In this document: piece by piece, positions 24,840 through 32,385 of the stretch
Layout: every line of letters begins with the position of its first letter
How positions within the stretch are numbered: position 1 is the first letter of the stretch
Source: Cellulomonas sp. Root930
GTDB lineage: Bacteria > Actinomycetota > Actinomycetes > Actinomycetales > Cellulomonadaceae
Assembly (NCBI GenBank): GCA_001429255.1
Contig: LMJI01000002.1
Span: 297,274 to 361,273 of the forward strand
Direction of reading: 5' to 3'
Length of the DNA stretch: 64,000 nt
Notes under the pieces: model-generated
Told to the model about the DNA's origin: nothing
The model's database searches: none
Seen by the model: the letters and a program-made list of their open reading frames with translations, nothing else
Made by a program: the position numbers and the translations under genes

Positions 24840-27533
24840 TCAGTCGTGGATCAGGCGCCAGAGGCGGTCGGCGCTCATGGGGAGCTCGTGCGGGCGGATA
24901 CCCAGGGCGTCGTGGACGGCGTTGGCCAGCGCGGGGGCGACCGGGTTGTACGGTGCCTCGCTCATGGACTTGGCGCCCAGGGGTCCGAGGTCGTCGCTGG
25001 TCTGCGCGAAGAGGACCTCGGTGCGGGGCAGGTCGACCATCTGCGGCACGTGGTAGCTGCGGAACGAGGCGGTGGTCACGCGGCCCTCGTCGTCGAGCCG
25101 CATCTCCTCGTACAGGGCGGTGCCGATCGCCTGGCCGGTGCCGCCCTCGACCTGCCCGCGCAGCTGCTCGGGGTGCAGGACGGTGCCGGCGTCGACCGCC
25201 TGCACCGACCGCAGGATGGTCACCTCGCCCGTCTCGGGGTCGACCGCCACGCGGAACCCGTGCACGTTGAACGCCACGGACCGGGGCGTGCCGTCGTGGC
25301 TGCCCTGGCCGGTGAGCCCGGGCACGGCCCGCGCGATCTCGGTCAGCGACACGCCGCTCGCCGAGTCGGGGGTGAGGTCCTTCGAGTCCCAGGTGCGGGG
25401 CTCGTCGCTGGGGTGGTCGCGCAGCGCGGCGGCCGCGGACAGGATCTTGGCGCGCAGCTGGAGCGCCGCGCGGTGCAGGGCGAGCCCGGCGACGACGACG
25501 CCCGCGGACCCGAAGGCGCCGGTGTCGTACCCGGCCACGTCGGTGTCGGACTGCGCGATCACGATGCGGTCGACGGTGGTGCCGAGCGCCTGCGCGACCA
25601 GCTGGCCGTGCACGGTCGTGGTGCCGTTGCCGAACTCGGTGGTGCCGATGCTCGCCCGGTACCGGCCGTCGTCGAGCAGCTGCACCGTCGCCTCGGCGTA
25701 GTGCCCGCGCGGGGCGATGGTCGCGATCATGGCGACGGCCATCCCCGAACCGACGAGCGTGCCGGGCGGCACGGGCAGGTCCGCCGAACGGTCGGCGAGC
25801 GCCGACTGCACCAGGTCGAGGCACTGGTCCATGCCGTACGAGTGCATGTCCAGGTCGCCCTTCTCCTCGGCGTCGACCACGAGCAGGCGGTCCCCGGGGA
25901 CGACGACGTTGCGGCGTCGCAGCTCGAACGGGTCGATCCCGACCGACTGTGCGAGGTCGTCCATGGCCGACTCGATCGCGAAGATGATCTGCCCCAGCCC
26001 GTACCCGCGGAACGCGCCCGACGGCACGGTGTGGGTGTAGACGGACTCGGCGTCGACGCGCTTGTTCGCGCACCGGTACACGGCCATCGACTCGGAGACG
26101 CCGTGGAACATCACGCCCGGACCGTGGTTGCCGTAGGCGCCGGTGTTGTTGAGCACGTCGATGCGCATGGCGATCAGCACGCCGTCGGCGTCGGCCCCGA
26201 GCTCCACCTCGACGCGGACGGGGTGCCGGGTGGGCACGATGGTGAACTCGTCCTTGCGGCTCATCTCGTACTGCACCGCGCGCCCGGTGCGCAGGACCGC
26301 GAGCGTGACGACGTCCTCCGTGAGCAGCTCCTGCTTGCCGCCGAACCCGCCGCCGACGCGCCCCGTGAGCACCCGGACGCGCGCGGGGTCGAGGTCGAAG
26401 ATGTGCGCGATCTCGTCGCGGACCAGGTAGGGCACCTGCGTGCTGGTGCGCAGGACGAGCCGGCCGTCCTCGTCGAGCCAGCCGCGGGTCGCGTGCGTCT
26501 CCATGGCCGTGTGCGACACCCGGCTGGTGCGGTACGTGCCGCTCACGCGGTGGGCCGACGACGCCAGCGCGGCGGTGACCGAGCCCATCTCGGCGTGCAG
26601 CTGCGCGACGACGTTGCGTCCGGGCTCGGAGATCCGCGACTCGGGGCCCTTGTCGCCGTGCACCAGGGGAGCCCCCGGCGACCGGGCCGACTCGACGTCG
26701 ACCACCGCGGGGAGCACGTCGTACTCGACCTCGATCAGGGCGAGCGCGCGCGACGCCTCCCGCAGGGACTCGGCCACCACGACGGCGACCCGTTGGCCGT
26801 GGAACCGGAGCACGGGGTCGAGCACCCGGGTGTCGTCGGGGTCGTCGAGGCGCGACTCGTGCCGGGCGGTCGAGAAGAGCGTCGCGGGGGAGTCCTCGTG
26901 CGTGAGCACCGCGACGACTCCGGGCGCGCGCAGGGCCGCGGAGGTGTCGATGGACACGATCCGGGCGTGCGCGTGCGGGCTGCCCAGCACGGCGAGGTGC
27001 GCCAGGTCGGTGGCCGGGACGTCGAGGGTGAACGGCTCGCGGCCGGTGACGATCCGCTGCGCCGCGGGGGAGCGCACCGAGCGGCCGGCGTCCCGACCGG
27101 CGACGGGGTCCACCGTGTTGCAGCGCCGGGCCACGGCGTCGCAGATCGAGCGGTAGCCGGTGCAGCGGCACAGGTTGCCCTTGAGCAGCCGCGCGGTCTC
27201 GTCGTCGTCCGTCCGCAGGTCCAGGCCGGCGACCGTCGTGACCAGCCCGGCCGTGCAGAACCCGCACTGGAACGCGGCGGCGTCGACGAACGCCTGCCCG
27301 ACCTCCGGGTCGAGGCCGGACACCGTGGTGACGGCGCGGCCGGACGCCCGGTACGCGGGGACCAGACAGGAGTGGGTGGGCCGACCGTCGAGCAGCACCG
27401 TGCACGCGCCGCAGTCGCCCGAGTCGCAGCCCTTCTTCACCTCGACGTGCCCGTGCTCGCGCAGCAGGGTGCGCAGGACCTGGCCGGGGGCGGGTTCCGC
27501 CTCGACGGGTGCGCCGTTCACCTCGAACCTCAT
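24840..27533 (-). CDS. Xanthine dehydrogenase, fused [2Fe-2S] and molybdopterin subunits
   Basis: Protein of 897 residues joining two normally separate subunits. Residues 1-155 are the iron-sulfur part: CDSGDCGACTVLLDG binds the plant-ferredoxin-like cluster, CGFCTAGL and CRCTGY the second. From about 165 the molybdenum part follows, with RVGGGFGGKQEL, GAFRGYGLGQ and the catalytic Glu in SMSEAPYNP. It oxidises hypoxanthine and xanthine to urate, passing electrons to the FAD subunit encoded just upstream (ATGA overlap at 27530). The fusion order FeS-Mo without the FAD domain is uncommon compared with three-gene operons. Confidence 0.92.
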   Translation of the reverse strand: MRFEVNGAPVEAEPAPGQVLRTLLREHGHVEVKKGCDSGDCGACTVLLDGRPTHSCLVPAYRASGRAVTTVSGLDPEVGQAFVDAAAFQCGFCTAGLVTTVAGLDLRTDDDETARLLKGNLCRCTGYRSICDAVARRCNTVDPVAGRDAGRSVRSPAAQRIVTGREPFTLDVPATDLAHLAVLGSPHAHARIVSIDTSAALRAPGVVAVLTHEDSPATLFSTARHESRLDDPDDTRVLDPVLRFHGQRVAVVVAESLREASRALALIEVEYDVLPAVVDVESARSPGAPLVHGDKGPESRISEPGRNVVAQLHAEMGSVTAALASSAHRVSGTYRTSRVSHTAMETHATRGWLDEDGRLVLRTSTQVPYLVRDEIAHIFDLDPARVRVLTGRVGGGFGGKQELLTEDVVTLAVLRTGRAVQYEMSRKDEFTIVPTRHPVRVEVELGADADGVLIAMRIDVLNNTGAYGNHGPGVMFHGVSESMAVYRCANKRVDAESVYTHTVPSGAFRGYGLGQIIFAIESAMDDLAQSVGIDPFELRRRNVVVPGDRLLVVDAEEKGDLDMHSYGMDQCLDLVQSALADRSADLPVPPGTLVGSGMAVAMIATIAPRGHYAEATVQLLDDGRYRASIGTTEFGNGTTTVHGQLVAQALGTTVDRIVIAQSDTDVAGYDTGAFGSAGVVVAGLALHRAALQLRAKILSAAAALRDHPSDEPRTWDSKDLTPDSASGVSLTEIARAVPGLTGQGSHDGTPRSVAFNVHGFRVAVDPETGEVTILRSVQAVDAGTVLHPEQLRGQVEGGTGQAIGTALYEEMRLDDEGRVTTASFRSYHVPQMVDLPRTEVLFAQTSDDLGPLGAKSMSEAPYNPVAPALANAVHDALGIRPHELPMSADRLWRLIHD

Positions 27534-28330
27534 GCGAGCTCCTCCCGGACCTGCTCGGCCAGCCGCAGGGTCATGGCCCGACGCCAGTCCGGGGCGCCGT
27601 GCGGGTCGTCGTACCAGTCGTCGACCTGCTCGATCGCGGCGCGGAGCTCGTCGGACCCCGGGAGCTGCGAGAACGCCAGTCGGTGCGGCCGTGTGACCCC
27701 GGCGGTGAGCGTGACCACGAGGCCGCCGTCGGCTGGGCGGCGGCCGATGACGATCGCCCCGGAGCGCCCGTGCCGGGTCAGCGCGACGCGGCGGAACGCA
27801 GCCGGCTGCGCGAGGGCCTCCGTGGGGATCGAGACCGCGCGGAGCACCTCGCCGGGACCGAGCGTGATGGTCCGCACCCCGGTCACGAACGACTCGACGG
27901 GCTCCCGACGCTCCCCGCCGTCCGGCGTCCACACCACCGCGGTCGCGTCGAGCGCCACCGTCAGTGAGGTCATCGCTCCCGCAGGGAGCGCCACGCAGAG
28001 GTTGCCGCCGACCGTGGCCCAGTCCCAGATCTTCTCCGACGCCACCAGCGACCGGGCGCACTGCGCGACCAGGTGCTGCGAGGTCCACCCCGGCACCGGG
28101 GGCAGGTCCACGAGCGTCCGGATGGTGCAGGTGGCAGCGAGCAGGAGCCCGGAGGGCGAGACCTCGACCGCCGGCCAGCCCAGCGTCGTGAGGTCGACCA
28201 GCTCCTCGAGGTGCGGCTGCTCCTCGGAGAACAGCCACGTGCCGCCGGCCAGGGGCGCGCTGCGGGGGCCGAGCGCGAGCTCGGTCCGGTCGTGCGCCGC
28301 TCGGATGCGGTCCAGCGAGGTCAGGTCCAT
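27530..28330 (-). CDS. Xanthine dehydrogenase FAD-binding subunit
   Basis: Flavoprotein subunit of 266 residues of the CO-dehydrogenase flavoprotein family. It shows PLAGGTWLF (FAD pyrophosphate loop), LTTLGWPAVEVSPSGLLLAATCT, IWDWATVGGNLCVALPAG and the C-terminal CODH-type domain ending in HGAPDWRRAMTLRLAEQV. It transfers electrons from the FeS-Mo subunit to the acceptor. The start at 28330 gives the usual N-terminus; an ATG at 28366 in the same frame is possible, and neither has a strong ribosome site. Confidence 0.88.
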   Translation of the reverse strand: MDLTSLDRIRAAHDRTELALGPRSAPLAGGTWLFSEEQPHLEELVDLTTLGWPAVEVSPSGLLLAATCTIRTLVDLPPVPGWTSQHLVAQCARSLVASEKIWDWATVGGNLCVALPAGAMTSLTVALDATAVVWTPDGGERREPVESFVTGVRTITLGPGEVLRAVSIPTEALAQPAAFRRVALTRHGRSGAIVIGRRPADGGLVVTLTAGVTRPHRLAFSQLPGSDELRAAIEQVDDWYDDPHGAPDWRRAMTLRLAEQVREELA

Positions 28331-28391
28331 GGTCCGGTGAGTGAACCGTATCCACGTGTCGGGCATGTGACGAAACCCCTAGCGTCGGTAC

Positions 28392-28784
28392 ATGACGACC
28401 CGACACCTGCGCCAACCGACCGTGGACTGCGCCGAACCCCGGGAGCTCGCGGAGTTCTACCGACGCCTCCTGCGCTGGGAGTGGGCGCCCGGCCACGAGG
28501 AGCCGGACCCCGAGGGCGACGAGTACCTCCTGATCGTCGACCCCGAGCGCCCGGTCCGGATCGGGTTCCAGCGCTCGGACGCCGTGGTGCCGCCGTGGCG
28601 GGCGGGCGCGATCGTGCACCTGGACCTGGAGGTCACCGACCTCGTCGTCGGGCACGAGGAGGCGGTGCGCCTCGGTGCGCGGCCGCTCACCGGCACGCCC
28701 GAGGAGGAGGGCCACCCGGAGGACCCGTTCCGCGTCTACGCGGACCCGTCCGGGCACCCGTTCTGCCTCTGCCTGGACCGCTGA
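28392..28784 (+). CDS. VOC family protein
   Basis: Single glyoxalase-like protein of 130 residues (VDCAEPRELAEFYRRLL, then IVHLDLEVTDL and a closing VYADPSGHPFCLCLD). This is the common actinobacterial VOC type with His and Asp residues at the usual ends of the strands. Substrate unknown. It is divergent from the xanthine dehydrogenase FAD subunit and nearly touches the next convergent gene (stops four bases apart). Confidence 0.8.
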   Translation: MTTRHLRQPTVDCAEPRELAEFYRRLLRWEWAPGHEEPDPEGDEYLLIVDPERPVRIGFQRSDAVVPPWRAGAIVHLDLEVTDLVVGHEEAVRLGARPLTGTPEEEGHPEDPFRVYADPSGHPFCLCLDR

Positions 28785-28788
28785 CGTC

Positions 28789-29619
28789 CTACGTGGCGGG
28801 CCGGAACGGCTGCAGCTCCTCCTGGCCGCCCTCGATGGTGAGGCAGCTGCTCTCCGGCACCTCGTGCCACGCGCCCTTGAGGTCTCCCAGCGGCTCGGAG
28901 ACCACGATGCGGGTCGAGTCGGCGAGGTCGTGCAGCACGGGGTTCTCCGGGTACTGCTGCCGGAGGACCGCGACGTCGGTGTTCCGGAACAGCGACCGGC
29001 TCTGCCCCTCGGTGGAGTACCGGAACGCCCAGAGCCGGGTGCCGTCGCTGGTGGCGACCGTCATCTGCACAGGGAACGCGATGCCGTGCGTCCGGCCGAC
29101 CTCCTCGACCAGCCCGACGGCGCGCGCGACGGCGGTGGGCGGGTCCTTCTCGAGGCCGAACGTCAGGGCGAGGTAGAAGAGGACCTCGGAGTCGGTCGAC
29201 CCCTCGATGAGCGGGAACAGCTCAGGGTCGATGGCCAGCACGAGGTCGCGCTTCATGGCGGAGAACCCGGCCAGCAGCCCGTTGTGCATCCAGAGCCACC
29301 GGCCGTGCCGGAACGGGTGGCAGTTGGTCTGCTGCACGGCGGTCCCGCTGGTCGCGCGGATGTGCGCGAGCACCACCCCGGCACGGACGTGCTCCGCCAG
29401 CTCGCGCAGGTTCCGGTCGCTCCACGCCGGCTCGATGCTGCGGAACACCCCTGGCGTGGGCGCGTGCTCGTCGTACCACCCGACGCCGAACCCGTCGCCG
29501 TTGGTGGCCTCCGCGCCGAGCCGGCTGTGCAGGCTCTGCACCACGAGCGAGTTGGTCGGCTTGTAGACCAGGTCGTCCAGGAGCACGGGCGACCCGGTGT
29601 AGGCGAGCCAGCGACACAT
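28789..29619 (-). CDS. Class II glutamine amidotransferase (YafJ/EgtC-like)
   Basis: Ntn-type glutaminase domain protein of 276 residues. Cys2 directly after the start Met is the nucleophile (MCRWLAY). NGDGFGVGWY, AHIRATSG, NCHPFRHG and MHNGLL complete the active site. There is no synthase domain, so it is a stand-alone amidase such as YafJ, or EgtC of ergothioneine synthesis; no egt genes lie nearby, so the general assignment is safer. The ATG at 29619 follows AAGGAGG, and the upstream frame is discarded because the mature enzyme needs Cys at position 2. Confidence 0.9.
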   Translation of the reverse strand: MCRWLAYTGSPVLLDDLVYKPTNSLVVQSLHSRLGAEATNGDGFGVGWYDEHAPTPGVFRSIEPAWSDRNLRELAEHVRAGVVLAHIRATSGTAVQQTNCHPFRHGRWLWMHNGLLAGFSAMKRDLVLAIDPELFPLIEGSTDSEVLFYLALTFGLEKDPPTAVARAVGLVEEVGRTHGIAFPVQMTVATSDGTRLWAFRYSTEGQSRSLFRNTDVAVLRQQYPENPVLHDLADSTRIVVSEPLGDLKGAWHEVPESSCLTIEGGQEELQPFRPAT

Positions 29620-29685
29620 CTCGGCCTCCTTGCCCGTGCGGCTGTCCACCATCGTCCGCCGGGCGCCACCGACGGTCAACGTGCG

Positions 29686-30339
29686 TCACCAGGGCGGGGT
29701 CGGGAGCCCTTCGTCGTGTGTGCCGCCCGGCCCGCACCCGCCCACGTAGCGGTCGGGCATCCGGGGGTACACCTCGACCCAGTACCGGCGGGCCAGGGCC
29801 TGAGCCTCCTGCGGGGACGCCCCGAGCGCGACGGCCATCGCGGCGTCGCGCTGCACGGCGGCGCACTCGGCGTGGGCCTCGTCGGTGATCCCGACCATGT
29901 GCATGGTCTCGTGGGTGAGGACGTGCACGGCGACGACCTGGTCCAGCGAGGGGCTCGCCTTGGTCGAGCCCAGCCACGCCCGCAGGTTCCCGCAGACGCC
30001 GAACTTGATGAGCGTCGACCGCTCGGGCACGCCGTCCGCTCCCCAGGCGACGAAGCCGAGCTCGGGGCCGACGTCGACGAAGGCCTGGCCGACGCTCTGG
30101 CAGTGGACCTGCACCGGCCCGCCTGCGATCTCGCCCGCGGCGTCCTCGAGCCGGTGCTCGACCCAGGCCTCCACCATCAGCGGGACGGCGCAGCAGAGCG
30201 CCAGCCCGAGGGACAGGCCCACGCTGATCTTCGGGAACGGCGCGACCCGGCCGAGGGCGTCGACGCGCCGGCCGATCCACCGCACGACGATGCCGGCCGC
30301 GAGGGTGAGGAAGCCGATCAAGGAGAGGGCGAGGAGCAC
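29686..30339 (-). CDS. Membrane protein with HExxH metallopeptidase-like motif
   Basis: Protein of 217 residues with two N-terminal hydrophobic segments (about 1-20 and 38-58) and a soluble domain. The soluble part has THETMH (HExxH pattern, His143 to His147) followed by DEAHAECAAVQRD, which could give a third metal ligand, and several Cys residues (CQS, VCGNL, ECA, GGCGPGG). I do not recognise a named family; a small membrane-anchored zinc protease-like fold is a guess. The GTG at 30339 lies three bases after the MarR stop, so they probably share a transcript. Confidence 0.65.
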   Translation of the reverse strand: MLLALSLIGFLTLAAGIVVRWIGRRVDALGRVAPFPKISVGLSLGLALCCAVPLMVEAWVEHRLEDAAGEIAGGPVQVHCQSVGQAFVDVGPELGFVAWGADGVPERSTLIKFGVCGNLRAWLGSTKASPSLDQVVAVHVLTHETMHMVGITDEAHAECAAVQRDAAMAVALGASPQEAQALARRYWVEVYPRMPDRYVGGCGPGGTHDEGLPTPPW

Positions 30340-30342
30340 TCC

Positions 30343-30843
30343 TCAGTCATCGGTCGACGAGGCCCCGACCATGACGTGCGACGGGTCGAGGACCTCGAGG
30401 ATGCGACCCATCACGCGGTCGAGGTCGGCGACGTCGGTCGCGGTGAGAGGGTCGATCACGGTCGCCAGGACGGTGCCGACGTGCCCGGGCGCGGCGGCCT
30501 CGACCGTGGTCCAGCCGGCGGGCGTGAGGATCGCGTTCGTCGCCCGGCGGTCCTCGGCGCACGCCTCGCGGCGCACCAGCCCACGCTTCTCCAGCCGGGT
30601 GACCACGTGCGAGAGGCGTGCGAGGGTGGCGTTGGTCTGCGCGGCGAGCGACGTCATCCGCAGCGTGCGGTCCGGTGCCTCGGAGAGCATCGCGAGCGTG
30701 AAGTACTCGAAGTGGCTCAGGCCGGAGTCGCGCTGCAGCTGGGACTCCAGCGTGCCCGGCAGCAGCTCGACCACGGCGATGAGCTTCTTCCAGGCGCACA
30801 GCTGCTCCGGGGTGAGCCAGCGCGGTTCCGTCATGCGAGACAT
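30343..30843 (-). CDS. MarR family transcriptional regulator
   Basis: Winged-helix regulator of 166 residues. The DNA-binding part runs from FEYFTLAMLSEAPDRTLRM through LAAQTNATLARLSHVVTRLEKRGLVRREACAEDRR, the recognition helix and wing typical of MarR. It is divergent from the reductase gene at 30916, and a 7-bp inverted repeat lies exactly between them over both promoters, so autorepression and control of the divergent pair is likely. The ATG at 30843 is used; an ATG three codons later is also possible. Ligand unknown; quinone-like inducers are suggested by the target genes. Confidence 0.88.
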   Translation of the reverse strand: MSRMTEPRWLTPEQLCAWKKLIAVVELLPGTLESQLQRDSGLSHFEYFTLAMLSEAPDRTLRMTSLAAQTNATLARLSHVVTRLEKRGLVRREACAEDRRATNAILTPAGWTTVEAAAPGHVGTVLATVIDPLTATDVADLDRVMGRILEVLDPSHVMVGASSTDD

Positions 30844-30855
30844 GCTAGCAAACAC

Positions 30856-30889
30856 TTGACGCGACAACTATTAGAGCTACAGTAGTTGT
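30856..30889. promoter_or_regulatory. Divergent promoters and MarR operator
   Basis: The half-sites ACAACTA (30864-30870) and TAGTTGT (30883-30889) form a perfect inverted repeat. For the plus strand, TTGACG (30856-30861) and TACAGT (30878-30883), 16 bases apart, fit a sigma-70 type promoter. On the minus strand TTGCTA and TAATAG, also 16 apart, fit the marR promoter. A regulator bound here would block both. Confidence 0.7.
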
Positions 30890-30915
30890 AGCAACAACCA
30901 ATCGAGGAGGACACC

Positions 30916-31527
30916 ATGAGCACGGTCACCATCATCGGAGCAGGCAACATGGGCTCGGCCATCGCGTGGCGCGTCGTCGCCGGCGGCAACGACGCGCAGG
31001 TGCTGACGCGGGAGCCGGTCAAGGTCGCGATCCCCGGCGCGAAGCACGGCACCGTCGGTGACCCGATCACGGGCGACATCGTCGTGCTGGCGCTGCCGTA
31101 CGGTGCCGTGCCCGAGGTTCTCGGCCAGTACGAGGGGCGGCTGGACGGCAAGGTGCTCGTGGACCTGACCAACCCCCTCGACTTCGCCACGTTCGACTCC
31201 CTGGTGGTGCCGGTGGGTAGCTCCGCCGCCGAGGTCATCGCGCAGTCGGTGCCCGGCGCGTCGGTGCTCAAGGCGTTCAACACCACGTTCGCGGCGACGC
31301 TCAGCACGGGTGAGGTGGGCTCCGAGCGGACCTCCGTCCTCATCGCGGGCGACGACACGGACGCCAAGGCGGCCCTCGCTGCGGTCGTCGAGGCGGGCGG
31401 CCTGCGCGCCGTCGACGCCGGCTCCCTCAAGCGCGCCCACGAGCTCGAGGCCCTCGGGTTCCTGCAGCTGACCCTCGCCGCGGCGGAGAAGACGTCGTGG
31501 ACCGGCGGGTTCGGGCTGACGGCATGA
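30916..31527 (+). CDS. NADPH-dependent F420 reductase-like oxidoreductase
   Basis: Rossmann-fold protein of 203 residues (VTIIGAGNMGSAIAWRV at the N-terminus), with ALPYGAVPEVL, VDLTNPLD and VLKAFNTTFA motifs of the NADPH:F420 oxidoreductase-like family. Several homologues reduce small quinones or act without F420, so the electron acceptor is uncertain. GAGGAGG lies seven bases before the ATG. It overlaps the next gene by four bases. Confidence 0.8.
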   Translation: MSTVTIIGAGNMGSAIAWRVVAGGNDAQVLTREPVKVAIPGAKHGTVGDPITGDIVVLALPYGAVPEVLGQYEGRLDGKVLVDLTNPLDFATFDSLVVPVGSSAAEVIAQSVPGASVLKAFNTTFAATLSTGEVGSERTSVLIAGDDTDAKAALAAVVEAGGLRAVDAGSLKRAHELEALGFLQLTLAAAEKTSWTGGFGLTA

Positions 31528-32375
31528 CCGAGATCCTCGACGCCCGCACCGACGTCGGCGCGGTCACCCTCAAGGTGGGCGACCTCGACGGGATGACGGA
31601 CTACTACTCGCGCGGCATCGGCCTGTCGGTCCTGGAGGCCGAGGGCGACCGCGTCACGCTCGGCAGGCTGGGTGTCCCGGCCGTCGTGCTCGAGCACACG
31701 CCGCTGCTCAAGCACGCCCCGTCGACGGCCGCGGGGCTGTTCCACACCGCGATCCTGTTCGACGAGCAGAGCGCCCTCGCGTCCTCGGTGTACTCGGTCG
31801 CCCAGCACTTCCCGTCCTCGTTCACGGGCAGCTCGGACCACCTGGTGTCCAAGGCGCTCTACTTCGACGACCCCGAGGGCAACGGCGTGGAGCTCTACTG
31901 GGACCGGCCGCGCGAGCAGTGGGGCTGGGAGAACGGCCGCGTCGCGATGGCCACGAACTACCTGGACCCGAACGGGTTCCTGCGGGAGAACCTCACCGAC
32001 CCCGACGCGCTCGACGGCGCCGCCGCAGTGGGGCACGTGCACCTCAAGGTCGGCGACATCGCGACGGCCCAGCAGTTCTACGTGGACACCGTCGGCTTCG
32101 AGGTGACCGCGGAGTACGGCACCCAGGCACTGTTCGTGTCGGCCGGCGGGTACCACCACCACCTGGCGATGAACACGTGGCAGAGCCGCGGCGCACAGGG
32201 CCGGTGGCCGGCGCTCGGGCTGGGCGAGGTCACCATCGAGCTGCCCACCGACGAGGAGCGCGGCGCGCTGGGCGCCCGGCTGACCAGCCGCGGGGTCGCC
32301 ACGCGCGACGACGGCCGGGTCCTGGCGTTCGAGGACCCCTGGAACAACGAGATCCGCGTGGTGGTCGCGGGCTGA
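31524..32375 (+). CDS. Extradiol (catechol 2,3-) dioxygenase-like VOC protein
   Basis: Two-module VOC protein of 283 residues, the size of CatE/MhqE-type enzymes. The second module offers the iron ligands expected for an extradiol dioxygenase: His in VGHVHLKV, His in YHHHLAMNTW and Glu in NNEIRVVV. The first module keeps FHTAILF and NGVELYWDRP. With a MarR regulator and an oxidoreductase it resembles the quinone/catechol detoxification modules of Bacillus; that parallel is an inference. The start at 31524 sits in the stop of the reductase gene. Confidence 0.83.
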   Translation: MTEILDARTDVGAVTLKVGDLDGMTDYYSRGIGLSVLEAEGDRVTLGRLGVPAVVLEHTPLLKHAPSTAAGLFHTAILFDEQSALASSVYSVAQHFPSSFTGSSDHLVSKALYFDDPEGNGVELYWDRPREQWGWENGRVAMATNYLDPNGFLRENLTDPDALDGAAAVGHVHLKVGDIATAQQFYVDTVGFEVTAEYGTQALFVSAGGYHHHLAMNTWQSRGAQGRWPALGLGEVTIELPTDEERGALGARLTSRGVATRDDGRVLAFEDPWNNEIRVVVAG

Positions 32376-32385
32376 GCCTCAGCCC
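32369..32385. terminator. Compact hairpin containing both convergent stop codons
   Basis: GGGCTGAG and CTCAGCCC form a perfect 8-bp repeat around one central base. The stop of the dioxygenase gene (32373-32375) and that of the LuxR gene (32379-32381, minus) both lie inside the stem. Confidence 0.6.

Noticed and set aside
24840..28757. A 1305-residue frame extending the FeS-Mo gene upstream
   Set aside because: The N-terminal 400 residues are a shadow of the FAD-subunit gene and the VOC gene; the FeS domain starts cleanly at 27533 after an ATGA overlap.
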